NCBI RefSeq assembly: GCF_014195505.1
Contig: NZ_JACIBV010000001.1
Span: forward strand, 8,060,001-8,124,000
Origin: Nonomuraea dietziae
GTDB lineage: Bacteria; Actinomycetota; Actinomycetes; Streptosporangiales; Streptosporangiaceae
Length of the DNA stretch: 64,000 bases
Direction: 5' to 3'
Of the stretch, positions 50,410-58,983 are shown in pieces. The notes below the pieces were generated by a model, which searched no databases, was not told where the DNA came from, and saw only the letters and a program-made list of their open reading frames with translations. Every line of letters starts with the position of its first letter. The first letter of the stretch is position 1. The position numbers and the translations under genes are program-made.

Positions 50410-50540
50410 CGGTCACGGCCGGTTGTCTCGGACTCCCGGTACCTCTTGAAAGCGGCCCTGTATCCCGAACTTCGGAAGCGGCCCATGGATCCCGAACCCC
50501 GCGGGCCGATCGGCGGGGCGGTGGTGGCTAGGGTGTCCGG

Positions 50541-51347
50541 ATGCATGCCGTGGAACTCGAAGGTGTCAGTGTCAAGGTGGTCGGCAGGGCGCTGCTGGCG
50601 GGGATCGACTGGCGGGTCGCCTACGGCCAGCACTGGGTGATCCTCGGTCCCAACGGTGCGGGGAAGACCACGCTGCTGTCGCTGGCGGCGGCCGTACGGC
50701 ATCCGACCGAAGGGGCGGCCACCGTCCTCGGCCGCCGTCTGGGCAGGGTGGACCTCAGGGAGCTGCGCAGGGACATCGGTCTCGTCGCCGCCAGCCAGCG
50801 TCTGGTGGACGAGAGCCTGCTGGAGGAGGAGGGCGCCACCGCGCACACCGTCGTGCTCACCGGGCACACCGGCACCAGCGCCCCGCTCTGGGACCGCTAC
50901 GGGCAGGCCGAGCACGACAGGGCGCACGCGCTGCTGGCCGACATGGGCTGCAAGGACCTGGCCGACCGGCTGTTCAGTGTGTGCTCGCAGGGGGAGAGGG
51001 CCAGGATCAGGGTGGCGAGGGCGCTCATGGCCGAGCCCGCGATCCTGCTGCTCGACGAGCCCTTCGCCGGCCTCGACCTCCCCGCGCGCGAGGACCTCAT
51101 CACCGCCATCGAGGACCTGGCGGAGCGCGAAGGGCTGACCACGGTGACGGTGACGCACCACCTGGAGGAGGTGCCGGCTACGACCACGCACGCGCTGCTC
51201 ATGCGCGACACCCGCATCCTGGCGGCCGGTCCCGTGGAGGAGACGCTGACCGCGCCGGCGCTTTCTGAGTGCTTCGGCCGCGAGCTGCGCGTGGACCGCC
51301 TGGAAGGGCGCTGGTCGGCCCGCGCGGTCCGCACCCCCCGCCCCTGA
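50541..51347 (+). CDS. ABC transporter ATP-binding protein
   Basis: 268 residues. Walker A GPNGAGKTT, Q-loop region around VAASQRLVD, signature degenerate as CSQGERARIRVARAL, Walker B ILLLDEPFAGLD and switch His in VTVTHHLEEVP. It resembles the ModF/molybdate-like or iron-complex-like stand-alone ATPases. No permease gene is adjacent. Located between cobS and cobU, so a corrinoid or metal substrate is possible but not shown. Confidence 0.88.
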   Translation: MHAVELEGVSVKVVGRALLAGIDWRVAYGQHWVILGPNGAGKTTLLSLAAAVRHPTEGAATVLGRRLGRVDLRELRRDIGLVAASQRLVDESLLEEEGATAHTVVLTGHTGTSAPLWDRYGQAEHDRAHALLADMGCKDLADRLFSVCSQGERARIRVARALMAEPAILLLDEPFAGLDLPAREDLITAIEDLAEREGLTTVTVTHHLEEVPATTTHALLMRDTRILAAGPVEETLTAPALSECFGRELRVDRLEGRWSARAVRTPRP

Positions 51348-51412
51348 AGCGGCGCGCCCACCGAGACAGGAGGAGACCCGCACCGTCCGCCGCTCCGCGG
51401 GTAGCGGCGTGT

Positions 51413-52417
51413 CTACAAGGGCAGGAGACGGCCGGCGACGACGAGTGCGACATCCTCGGACTCGGCCGCCATGCGCTGGTTGAGCCGGCCGAGCGCGTCG
51501 CGGAAGGCGCGCCCGCTGGAGGTGGAGGGGACGACGCCGAGTCCGACCTCGTCCGACACCGCCACGACGCGCTGGGGGGTCGAGCGCCACGCCGCGACGA
51601 GCTCGTCGCAGCGCCGTACGACCTCGTCGCGGCGGGAGGGCTCCTCCCATGCGCCCGCCTCGTCGAACATCGCCGCCAGCCACGTGCCGAGCCCGTCCAC
51701 CAGCAGCGGGGTCGTGGCCCGCGTGATCGCCTCGGCCAGCGCGGTCGTCTCCTCGTCGGCCCAGTGCGTGGGGCGCCTGGCCCGGTGGACGGCCACCCGC
51801 GCGGCCCATTCAGGATCGTCGTGACCTGAGGGGCCCGTGGCGAGGTAGGTGACGCGCGGCTCGCCGGCCAGCCGCAGTTCGGCCTCCGCGGACTTGCCCG
51901 AGCGTGAGCCGCCGAGCAGCAGCGTGCGCCGCGCGGGAGGCGGCATGGGCGAGGGGGCGTGGGAGGTGTCCAGGACGGCGCCGTCGGGTACGGCTCTCGC
52001 CCCCCACAGGGCCAGCCGCCTGGCCAGCTCCTCGGGCCTGACGCGGTGATCGAGCCCGACGGCGACCACGTGGGTCGAGGGGGTGACGACGCCGCGCCCG
52101 CGCAGGTCGCCGAGGACGAAGGGGTCGCCGATCAGATCGAGCAGCACGAGGTCGCAGGCCGCCCCCCGAGGGGAGGCCCAAGCGGATGGTGCGGGGAAGG
52201 GCGGGAAGAGGAGCCGGGAGCCGTCAGGAGCGACGAGGACGGGACCGTCGAGGCGGTAGCCGGGCGCCGGCCCCTCACCGGGCAGCCTGAGCGCCTCGTC
52301 GACCACCACCTCCAGCGGCGAGCGCGATCCGGGTGGGAGCGACGCGCACGAGACGCACGAGCAGCCGGGTGAGGGCCAGCCTTCGCGCCCCGCCGTACCG
52401 ATGAACCTGACAAGCAC
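51413..52417 (-). CDS. cobU: Adenosylcobinamide kinase/guanylyltransferase with N-terminal extension
   Basis: 334 residues from GTG 52417. The C-terminal half (about 165-334) is CobU: P-loop LLLGGSRSGKS (about 167-176), HWADEETTALAEAI, LLVDGLGTWLAAM and SDEVGLGVVPSTSSGRAFRD. The N-terminal half (about 1-160: LVRFIGTAGREGWPSPGCSC, VAVGLDHRVRPEELARRLAL) resembles a shortened metallo-beta-lactamase-like domain without a clear HxHxDH site. Activates cobinamide for CobS. Three bases after the SCO2322-like gene on the same strand. Confidence 0.9.
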   Translation of the reverse strand: MLVRFIGTAGREGWPSPGCSCVSCASLPPGSRSPLEVVVDEALRLPGEGPAPGYRLDGPVLVAPDGSRLLFPPFPAPSAWASPRGAACDLVLLDLIGDPFVLGDLRGRGVVTPSTHVVAVGLDHRVRPEELARRLALWGARAVPDGAVLDTSHAPSPMPPPARRTLLLGGSRSGKSAEAELRLAGEPRVTYLATGPSGHDDPEWAARVAVHRARRPTHWADEETTALAEAITRATTPLLVDGLGTWLAAMFDEAGAWEEPSRRDEVVRRCDELVAAWRSTPQRVVAVSDEVGLGVVPSTSSGRAFRDALGRLNQRMAAESEDVALVVAGRLLPL

Positions 52418-52420
52418 GTC

Positions 52421-53059
52421 TCACAGCGTGGCACGCCCGCGGGAGCGTCGCGCCACGAGGACCCCTCCCGCCAGGAGGACGGCGGCGCCCGCGCCTCCCG
52501 CGATCCACAGAACGGGAAGGCCGCCCTCGGCAGGCTCCGAGGGCGCGGCGGCGACCTCGGAGCCGCCCTTCGCCCTCGCGGGGTAGTCGTTGACCGCGAG
52601 GACCGCGCCCGAGCCCTCGGCGCGCACCCTGCCGGCCAGCGCGAGCAGGTCCACGCCCGTGGCACCCTCGGCCCCGCTGACGCACCTGGTGAGCGCGGCG
52701 GGCGGCTGCTCGCCGGGGTAGGCGTCGGTCTCGGCGTCGCCGAAGTCGACCACGACCGCGACCCGCTGGTGCCCGGAGGCGGCGGGCTCCTTGCCGCAGA
52801 CCTGGTCGAAGGCGGGCAGGTCACCGCGGGGAGACTCGGCCGCCGAGCCGTCCGGTGTGGCCGCGAAGCGCCAGCCGACCACCGAGCCGTCGCGGGCGGC
52901 CGTGCCCGCCTGACCTGACAGCCACGCGGTGCCGTCGCTCTGCCAGTAGCTCCACATGCGGGCGGCGTCCGGATCGGGTCCCGTGGGAGCGGGCTCTGCG
53001 AGGGCGGGGGCGGCGAAGAAAAAGGCCGCCGCGCAGGCGAGCCCGAATGCGCGCAGCAT
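52421..53059 (-). CDS. SCO2322-family exported protein
   Basis: 212 residues from ATG 53059, fixed by GGAGG eight bases upstream. Signal peptide about 1-21 (AALA cleavage region), WSYWQSDGTAWLSGQAGTA, VVGWRFA, FDQVCGKEPAASGHQRVAVV, then a C-terminal membrane segment (IAGGAGAAVLLAGGVLVA) with a basic tail. The pattern is that of the SCO2322 family, which I recall as accompanying cobalt/B12 genes. Operonic with cobU, which supports that role. Confidence 0.75.
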   Translation of the reverse strand: MLRAFGLACAAAFFFAAPALAEPAPTGPDPDAARMWSYWQSDGTAWLSGQAGTAARDGSVVGWRFAATPDGSAAESPRGDLPAFDQVCGKEPAASGHQRVAVVVDFGDAETDAYPGEQPPAALTRCVSGAEGATGVDLLALAGRVRAEGSGAVLAVNDYPARAKGGSEVAAAPSEPAEGGLPVLWIAGGAGAAVLLAGGVLVARRSRGRATL

Positions 53060-53141
53060 CGGATCGACCTCCATGCTCCAGGGGTATGGTGCGGGGTGCC
53101 GATTAAAGCTCGGGCGATCCCGTGGAAAAGGAGCGTATGGC

Positions 53142-53348
53142 ATGACATGGCGTTGGCGTTATGAAAACGCGAATGGTGGTGAGGTGACCGACCGCCCCTT
53201 GCCGCGCGAGGTTTTCCCGAGCCAGGCCGATGCCGAGTCGTGGCTCGGTGAAAACTACCGTGACCTGCTGGAATCGGGGGTCGAGCAGGTGGCTCTGCTC
53301 GACGAGGACCGGGTTGAATATTCGGGAATGTCGCTGCGGGCGGAGTGA
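53142..53348 (+). CDS. Small conserved actinobacterial protein
   Basis: 68 residues from ATG 53142 (AAAGGAG eight bases upstream). MTWRWRYENANGGEV, FPSQADAESWLGENYRDLL, then GVEQVALLDEDRVEYSGMSL. Acidic and soluble. I recall similar short proteins as widely conserved in actinomycetes; function unknown. A bidirectional terminator follows. Confidence 0.75.
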   Translation: MTWRWRYENANGGEVTDRPLPREVFPSQADAESWLGENYRDLLESGVEQVALLDEDRVEYSGMSLRAE

Positions 53349-53386
53349 AAAGAAAAACCCCTTGGGACCCAAGGGGTTTTTCTTTT
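53349..53386. terminator. Bidirectional terminator
   Basis: AAAAACCCCTTGGG pairs perfectly with CCCAAGGGGTTTTT. A-tract on one side and T-tract on the other serve both the plus-strand small gene and the minus-strand aldo/keto reductase. Confidence 0.9.
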
Positions 53387-53397
53387 ATACGTAATCG

Positions 53398-54396
53398 CTA
53401 TGGCCGGGTGGCGGGGCTGACCGTCTTGGCGGGGTCGCGCTCGACGATCGGGCCGAGCACGTCGTCGATCTTCGACAGCACCTCGGCGTCGAGCTTGACG
53501 CCCGCCGCCTTGACGTTGTCGCGCACCTGCTCGGGCCTGGTGGCGCCGACGATGGCGCTGGCGACGTTCGGGTTCTGCAGCACCCAGGCGACCGCGAGCT
53601 GGGCCATGGTGAGGCCCAGGTCGGCGGCGATGGGCTTGAGGTTCTGGACGCGGGTCAGCACGTCGTCGTCCATGAACCTGTCGATCATCTTCGCGCCGGT
53701 GGCGTCGGTGGCGCGCGAACCGGCGGGGGCGGCCTGGCCGGGCAGGTACTTGCCGGTGAGCACGCCCTGCGCGATGGGCGACCAGACGATCTGGCTGATG
53801 CCCTCCTTCTCGCTCAGCGGCACGATCTCCGACTCGATGACGCGCCACAGGGCGGAGTACTGCGGCTGGTTCGACACGATGCGGTCGAAGCCCATCTCGT
53901 CGGCGATCTTCAGCGCCTGGGCGATCTGGTCGGCGGTCCACTCGCTGACGCCGACGTAGAGGACCTTGCCCTGCCGTACGAGGTCGTCGAAGGTCTTGAG
54001 CGTCTCCTCGAGAGGCGTCGCGTAGTCGAAGCGGTGGGCCTGGTAGAGGTCGACGTAGTCGGTCTGCAGGCGGCGCAGCGAGCCGTTGATCGACTCGGTG
54101 ATGTGCTTGCGCGACAGGCCGCGGTCGTTGGGGCCGGGGCCCGTCGGCCAGTACACCTTGGTGAAGATCTCGAGCGACTCACGCCTGACGCCGTGCAGCG
54201 CCCTGCCCAGGACCTCCTCTGCCCTGGTGCCCGCGTACACGTCCGCGGTGTCGAACGTCGTGATCCCCTCGTCGAGGGCCGCCTTCACGCACTCCTTGGC
54301 GGCGTCCTCCTCGACCTGGGAGCCGTGGGTGATCCAGTTGCCGTAGCTGATCTCGCTGACGAGGAGGCCGCTGCGGCCGAGGTGACGGAATTCCAT
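53398..54396 (-). CDS. Aldo/keto reductase (second paralogue)
   Basis: 332 residues. MEFRHLGRSGLLVSEISYGN at the start; catalytic Asp/Tyr in FDTADVYA, Lys in EIFTKVYW and His in LYQAHRFD. C-terminal SAIVGATRPEQVRDN binds NADPH phosphate. Same subgroup as the AKR at 25016-26047. Here it sits in conserved core context, so it is probably the ancestral copy. Substrate unknown. Confidence 0.92.
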   Translation of the reverse strand: MEFRHLGRSGLLVSEISYGNWITHGSQVEEDAAKECVKAALDEGITTFDTADVYAGTRAEEVLGRALHGVRRESLEIFTKVYWPTGPGPNDRGLSRKHITESINGSLRRLQTDYVDLYQAHRFDYATPLEETLKTFDDLVRQGKVLYVGVSEWTADQIAQALKIADEMGFDRIVSNQPQYSALWRVIESEIVPLSEKEGISQIVWSPIAQGVLTGKYLPGQAAPAGSRATDATGAKMIDRFMDDDVLTRVQNLKPIAADLGLTMAQLAVAWVLQNPNVASAIVGATRPEQVRDNVKAAGVKLDAEVLSKIDDVLGPIVERDPAKTVSPATRP

Positions 54397-54424
54397 GCAC
54401 TCGACTGTATCGGTTCGGGATAGT

Positions 54425-54601
54425 GTGCCCCGCGTGGTGAAGCTTGTACGGCTCGCGCTGACCGCCGCCATCCTGGCCGCCATCGCGGTACGGCTGCGCC
54501 GCCGTCGCGCCGGCGTCACGCGGGAGGGACAGGCCGGAGAGCTCCTCGGACGCAGGCGGTGGCCTCGTGGACGGTCATCGGCCGCGGGTGATCTCCGGTG
54601 A
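54425..54601 (+). CDS. Short duplicate of the N-terminus of the next gene
   Basis: 58 codons from GTG 54425. The first 25 residues (VPRVVKLVRLALTAAILAAI) nearly repeat those of the SUKH membrane protein that follows (VPRVLKLLRMALTAAVLAAI); the rest is Arg-rich and unlike it. Probably a truncated tandem duplicate, either a small membrane peptide or a relic. Confidence 0.45.
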   Translation: MPRVVKLVRLALTAAILAAIAVRLRRRRAGVTREGQAGELLGRRRWPRGRSSAAGDLR

Positions 54602-54627
54602 GCTGGTCTGGGAGTACGTCGGGTAGG

Positions 54628-55596
54628 GTGCCGCGGGTGCTCAAGCTCCTGCGGATGGCGCTGACCGCCGCCGTTCTCGCCGCGATCGCGATCAGGATCG
54701 ACAGAAGGGCTCCTCAGGACGAGGAGGAGGTCCTGGAGCCGGTGCTGGGCCGCCCCGCCCCTGAGGACCTCGAACGCTACCGTCCCCGCGAGGAGAACAG
54801 GTTCTTCAGGGGGCTGCTGGCCGGAGTGGTCGCGGGCGTGCTCGTCGGCGCCCTGGGCCTGGTCGTGGCCACGAACATCACCGGCGAGCCCAGCGCCGCG
54901 GCCGAGGACGACCGGCTTGTCCCACAGTCGGAGGCGACTGTGGCGCTCGTGCCCGAGCCGGCGTCCACCCCGGCGCCGACGCGTGACCCCGCCTGCTCCC
55001 CGCAGAAGCGCCGGGCGGTGATCCGCCCCCTCGACCCCGCGGTGAAGCGCGAGGTGGACGCGGAGTGGCTGCGCGTCGAGCGATGGCTCAAGAGGCACGC
55101 GCCCGTCACCCACGCCGCGCTGCGCGGCCCCGCGAGAGCGCGGACCATCGCCGTGGCCGAAGCGCAGACGGGCCTGCGCTTCCCCGACGACCTGCGCGCC
55201 TCACTGCTGCGCCACGACGGCTCGATGGCCTTCGGACCGGGGAACGCCTCGGGCCTCGGTGTCAGGGGGATTCGCGATACGTGGCGGTTCCTATGTCACC
55301 ACTTCCCCACCGTGGAGGGCCCCGAACCGCGCCTGGAGTACTGGAACGGCCGCATGATCCCCTTCCTGCACTTCCCCGAACGGAACAGCGAGCATCAGGA
55401 GTACGCCCTGATCGACTCCCAGGAGGGCGACGTCGGCTGGGACGACACGATCGGAGGGGTCGCCTTCGGCCGCGCGCCGTCCTATCTCGCCCTGCTGCGT
55501 GCCAACGCCGACGCGCTGCGCGACGGAGGTGAGGTCCACGGCTGGCGGCCCCGGGTGGTCCGCGGAGCTCTCCACTGGGAGCTCGCCGACGGCTGA
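54628..55596 (+). CDS. Membrane-anchored SMI1/KNR4 (SUKH) protein
   Basis: 322 residues from GTG 54628. Two hydrophobic segments (about 3-22 and 62-83: LLAGVVAGVLVGALGLVVA), a Pro/Thr-rich spacer, then a SUKH domain (about 145-315): VDAEWLRVERWLKRHAP, AVAEAQTGLRFPDDLRASLLRHDGS, and DWDDTIGG-like VGWDDTIGGVAFGRAPSYL. SUKH proteins are usually soluble immunity proteins; a membrane-tethered form is less common. No toxin gene nearby. Confidence 0.75.
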   Translation: MPRVLKLLRMALTAAVLAAIAIRIDRRAPQDEEEVLEPVLGRPAPEDLERYRPREENRFFRGLLAGVVAGVLVGALGLVVATNITGEPSAAAEDDRLVPQSEATVALVPEPASTPAPTRDPACSPQKRRAVIRPLDPAVKREVDAEWLRVERWLKRHAPVTHAALRGPARARTIAVAEAQTGLRFPDDLRASLLRHDGSMAFGPGNASGLGVRGIRDTWRFLCHHFPTVEGPEPRLEYWNGRMIPFLHFPERNSEHQEYALIDSQEGDVGWDDTIGGVAFGRAPSYLALLRANADALRDGGEVHGWRPRVVRGALHWELADG

Positions 55597-55609
55597 TGCG
55601 CTGACACGC

Positions 55610-55645
55610 GTACGGCCCGCGTCCACGACAGGACGCGGGCCGTAC
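55610..55645. terminator. Hairpin between convergent genes
   Basis: Perfect 15-bp stem GTACGGCCCGCGTCC / GGACGCGGGCCGTAC with a 6-base loop. No T tract; position between convergent genes supports a terminator role. Confidence 0.7.
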
Positions 55646-55658
55646 CCGAGCAGAGGTC

Positions 55659-56270
55659 TCAGGCCTTCGGCGGCGCGGGCTTGCCGCCGGGAAGGAACTG
55701 AGGGGGAGGGAAGCGGAGCCTGCGGATCTGCAGCGCCCGCATGGAGGCGTAGAAGCCGATGCCCTTGAGGTTCTCGCCGGGGAACTTCTCCGCGGCGAGC
55801 TTCTTCACCTTCCACGACACCCACACGGAGGTGGCGAGCACGCCGACCATCATGATCGGCCAGCCGATCGTGATGACTCCGAAGTAGACCCAGTTGCGGA
55901 TCTCGGGAGGGAACGGGATCCACGTCAGCAGCAGGATCACCAGGGAGAAGGGCAGGAAGTACTGGCTGATCACGCGGCGCGAGTCGACCCAGTCTCGGGC
56001 GAACTTGCGCACGGGGCCCTTGTCGCGGGCGGGGAGGTACCGCTCCTCGCCGCGCATCATGCCCTGACGGGCCTTGTCCCTGTCGGCCGCCTGCCTGGCC
56101 CGCATCTGCTTGTAGGCGTCTTTGCGGTTGGCTGGAGCGGTCACAGGCTGGCGCCGACGCCCCTCGGCGTCACGGCGCTTCGGGGTGGGACGTCCTTTGC
56201 CCTGGGGCTTAGGATCGTCAGTGGGGACGGGGGACTCGTCCACTGAGGTCTGGGAACGGCGACGCAACAC
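55659..56270 (-). CDS. DUF3043 membrane protein
   Basis: 203 residues from GTG 56270. A basic, disordered N-terminal third (KGRPTPKRRDAEGRRRQPVT, RKDAYKQMRARQAADRDKAR) precedes RGEERYLPARDKGPVRKFARD and two membrane segments (FSLVILLLTWIPF; GVITIGWPIMMVGVLATSVWV). Conserved in actinobacteria next to pspA. Function unknown; divergent from the psp operon. Confidence 0.88.
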   Translation of the reverse strand: MLRRRSQTSVDESPVPTDDPKPQGKGRPTPKRRDAEGRRRQPVTAPANRKDAYKQMRARQAADRDKARQGMMRGEERYLPARDKGPVRKFARDWVDSRRVISQYFLPFSLVILLLTWIPFPPEIRNWVYFGVITIGWPIMMVGVLATSVWVSWKVKKLAAEKFPGENLKGIGFYASMRALQIRRLRFPPPQFLPGGKPAPPKA

Positions 56271-56395
56271 AGCGTCAACCCTACCTGGCGTGCAACTTAG
56301 TGACGCCCCCGTGCGTTATGCGTAGGGTAATCCCAAGGCGGCTGCGCTGCACTGGGTGACCACAGCACGACCTAAGAAGGGGACGGCCGACGCGC

Positions 56396-57196
56396 ATGAG
56401 CGTGATGAAGAGACTTTCGATGATCTTCAAGTCCAAGGCCAACAAGGCCCTGGACAAAATGGAGGATCCGCGCGAGACCCTTGACTACTCATACCAGCGG
56501 CAACTCGAGCTGCTGCAGAAGGTGCGCAGGGGAGTGGCGGACGTCGCCACGTCGCGCAAGCGGGTGGAGCTGCAGATCAACCAGATCGAGCAGCAGGCCA
56601 CCCGCCTTGAGGACCAGGGCCGCAAGGCGCTGTCTGTCGGTCGTGAGGACCTGGCGCGTGAGGCGTTGAGCCGTCGTTCCAGCCTGCAGACCCAGATCGC
56701 CGACCTGCGCGTCCAGCACGACAACCTGCAGGCCGAGGAGGAGAAGCTCACCACGGCCTCCCAGCGGCTCCAGGCCAAGGTCGACTCCTTCCGCCACAAG
56801 AAGGAGACCATCAAGGCCACCTACACCGCCGCCGAGGCGCAGACCCGCATCAACGAGGCCTTCTCCGGCATCTCCGAGGAGATGGGCGACGTCGGTCTGG
56901 CCATCCAGCGGGCCGAGGACAAGACCGCGCAGATGCAGGCCCGCGCGGGAGCCATCGACGAGCTGCTGGCCAGCGGCGCGCTCGACGACTTCAGCGGCAG
57001 CCGCAACGACGACATCCAGGCCGAGCTCGACCGCATGGGCGGCGGCAGGGACGTCGAGCTCGAGCTCGCCAGGATGAAGGCCGAGCTCGGTCAGGGCCCC
57101 GCTCCCCAGCCCTCCATCGAGCAGGGGCAGCCGCAGGCCCAGCCCCAGCCGCAGTCGCAGACCCAGCAGCTGCGCCAGCCAGGGGAGCCCGCATGA
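56396..57196 (+). CDS. pspA: PspA/IM30-family membrane-stress protein
   Basis: 266 residues. N-terminal amphipathic helix (SVMKRLSMIFKSKANKALDK), long coiled coil (about 25-190) typical of ESCRT-III-like PspA, then a Gln/Pro-rich C-terminal tail (QPQAQPQPQSQTQQ), which is an actinobacterial addition. Supports the inner membrane under envelope stress. The downstream pspAA overlaps by four bases. Confidence 0.93.
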   Translation: MSVMKRLSMIFKSKANKALDKMEDPRETLDYSYQRQLELLQKVRRGVADVATSRKRVELQINQIEQQATRLEDQGRKALSVGREDLAREALSRRSSLQTQIADLRVQHDNLQAEEEKLTTASQRLQAKVDSFRHKKETIKATYTAAEAQTRINEAFSGISEEMGDVGLAIQRAEDKTAQMQARAGAIDELLASGALDDFSGSRNDDIQAELDRMGGGRDVELELARMKAELGQGPAPQPSIEQGQPQAQPQPQSQTQQLRQPGEPA

Positions 57197-57471
57197 TCGT
57201 CAGAATCATGGGTGAGGGGCAGGTCCAGATCGCCGACGGCGACCTTGGCGTGCTCAACGAGCTCGACAGCGAGCTCGAGGCGGCCATCGAGGCCGACAAC
57301 GAACCCGAGTTCCGTGACAAGCTTCACGCTCTGCTCGACAAGGTGCGCCACGTGGGCAAGGCGCTGCCCGACGACAGCCTGGAGCCGTCCGAGCTGATCC
57401 TTCCCCCCGCGGACGCCTCGATCGAGGAAGTCCGGGAGATGCTGGGCGACTCGGGGCTCATCCCGGGTTAG
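57193..57471 (+). CDS. PspA-associated protein PspAA
   Basis: 92 residues. MIVRIMGEGQVQIADGDLGVLNELD and the helix ELEAAIEADNEPEFRDKLHALLD are the PspAA signature. Its ATG overlaps the pspA stop (ATGA). Thought to act with PspA; mechanism unclear. Confidence 0.9.
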   Translation: MIVRIMGEGQVQIADGDLGVLNELDSELEAAIEADNEPEFRDKLHALLDKVRHVGKALPDDSLEPSELILPPADASIEEVREMLGDSGLIPG

Positions 57472-57474
57472 CCC

Positions 57475-58374
57475 GTGAGCACCCGGTTCGCGTCGGACCG
57501 CGGCCTCACCAGCCGCATGGTCGTGACGTTGTTCCTGCTCGGGTTGCTCTACGTCGTCTTCGTCGGCGCCCTCATCGCCCTGGGCGTGCGGGCGCTGAGC
57601 GTGCTACTGATCGCCGGTGTCATGCTTCTGGCGCAGTACTTCCTGTCCGACCGCATCGCCCTGTTCGCGATGGGCGGGCGGGAGGTCTCGCCCCAGGAGG
57701 CTCCCGAACTGCACGGCCTGATCGACAGGCTCTGCGCGATGGCCGACATGCCCAAGCCGAGAGTGGCCGTCGCCGACTCGGACGTGCCCAACGCCTTCGC
57801 CACGGGACGCAACCAGAAGAAGGCCGTCGTCTGCGTGACGACAGGCATCCTGCGACGGCTGGAGCCGGAGGAGCTGGAAGGCGTCCTGGCCCACGAGCTG
57901 TCGCATGTTGCGCATCGCGACGTCGCGGTCATGACGATCGCCTCCTTCCTCGGCATCGTGGCCGGGCTCATGACGAGGTTCGCTCTCTACTCAGGGCTCG
58001 GCGGCCGCCGCGACGGCAACCAGGGCGGGCTGCCCATCGGCCTGATCGTCATGCTGGCCTCGATCCTGGTCTACGCCGTCAGCTTCCTGCTGACGCGCGC
58101 TCTGTCGCGCTACAGGGAGCTGGCCGCCGACAGGGCGGGGGCGCTGCTGACGCAGCAGCCGTCCGCGCTGGCCAGCGCGCTGACCAAGGTGAGCGGCGAG
58201 ATGGCGCGGATCCCGACGCGCGACCTGCGCGAGGCGGAGCCGTTCAACGCCTTCTACTTCGCCCCCGCGCTCAAGCAGGGGCACACGCTGGCGGGTCTGT
58301 TCTCCACGCACCCGCCGCTCCAGCGCAGGCTGGAGAACCTGGCGAAGATCTCCGCGCAACTCGGGAGGGGCTGA
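57475..58374 (+). CDS. htpX: Zinc metalloprotease HtpX
   Basis: 299 residues from GTG 57475. Two N-terminal membrane segments, MPKPRVAVADSDVPNAFATG, zinc motif LAHELSHVAHRD (about 137-148), two more membrane segments, and the third ligand Glu in RYRELAADRAGA. M48 membrane protease for quality control of membrane proteins. Three bases after pspAA; part of the psp operon. Confidence 0.95.
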   Translation: MSTRFASDRGLTSRMVVTLFLLGLLYVVFVGALIALGVRALSVLLIAGVMLLAQYFLSDRIALFAMGGREVSPQEAPELHGLIDRLCAMADMPKPRVAVADSDVPNAFATGRNQKKAVVCVTTGILRRLEPEELEGVLAHELSHVAHRDVAVMTIASFLGIVAGLMTRFALYSGLGGRRDGNQGGLPIGLIVMLASILVYAVSFLLTRALSRYRELAADRAGALLTQQPSALASALTKVSGEMARIPTRDLREAEPFNAFYFAPALKQGHTLAGLFSTHPPLQRRLENLAKISAQLGRG

Positions 58375-58376
58375 CC

Positions 58377-58934
58377 ATGAGCTGGCTCGATGTGATCCTC
58401 GGCAGGACCAAGCCGGTCCAGCCTGACCTCGACGCGCTGTTCGCGCTGCCGTCCGCGGCCGTCACCCTGCAGGCCGCCACCGGGCTGGCGCCGACGGGGG
58501 TGGGCTCGGTCAGCTACAGGGCGGCCGAGGGAGGGGCGTTCGCCACGCTTCACGGCGACGTCAAGGCGCTGCTCGGCGAGCGGGTGGAGGAGTCGGAGGA
58601 CGTCTACGGCTACTCGTGGCTGGTGGTCAGGCGCGCGCCCGACGCGCTCTCCGACCTGGTCACTGAGTTGCACGCGGTCAACTCCTCGCTCGAGGACGCG
58701 GGCTTCGGCCCTTCGCTGCTGTGCTCGCTGGTGTCCTTCACCGACGCGCAGGGCCGCAGGCTGGCCATCGTCTACCTCTACAAACGCGGCACGTTCTACC
58801 CCTTCGCGCCCCTGGGGGGGCAGCTCAGGGACAACGCGCTCGAACTGCAGGCCCGCGGCGCGCTCACCGGCGAGCTGAAGATCGAGGAGGATCTGTCGCG
58901 CTGGTTCCCCGTGTGGGGCGCGCCCGGTCTGTAA
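58377..58934 (+). CDS. PspA-associated protein PspAB
   Basis: 185 residues. MSWLDVILGRTKPVQPDLDALFALPSA-type start, DVYGYSWLVVRRAPDALSDLV, then FVYLYKRG-like VYLYKRGTFYPFAP and IEEDLSRWFPVWGAPGL at the end. Matches the PspAB family found with PspA/PspAA/HtpX in actinobacteria. Two bases after htpX. Confidence 0.88.
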   Translation: MSWLDVILGRTKPVQPDLDALFALPSAAVTLQAATGLAPTGVGSVSYRAAEGGAFATLHGDVKALLGERVEESEDVYGYSWLVVRRAPDALSDLVTELHAVNSSLEDAGFGPSLLCSLVSFTDAQGRRLAIVYLYKRGTFYPFAPLGGQLRDNALELQARGALTGELKIEEDLSRWFPVWGAPGL

Positions 58935-58983
58935 CCAGTACCCCGGGATGGGGCGTTTGTACGCTTGGTGATGTAATGATCAC

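Larger units (their letters stand above)
50157..50540. other. Divergent gap dominated by repeats
   Basis: 384 bases between cobS (minus) and an ABC ATPase gene (plus). It holds the 17-bp and 18-bp tandem arrays listed separately. Open frames through the repeats are low-complexity and not credible genes. The two promoters must lie at its ends. Confidence 0.6.

Noticed and set aside
50168..50416. Repeat-rich minus-strand ORF (RGAQVCEGPRCA-type repeats) in the cobS/ABC gap
   Set aside because: Arises from the 17-bp DNA repeat; the unit is not a multiple of three, so the peptide repeat drifts through frames and is not a credible protein.
50157..50540. Cobalamin riboswitch upstream of cobS
   Set aside because: No B12-box-like element was recognised; the space is filled by tandem repeats.
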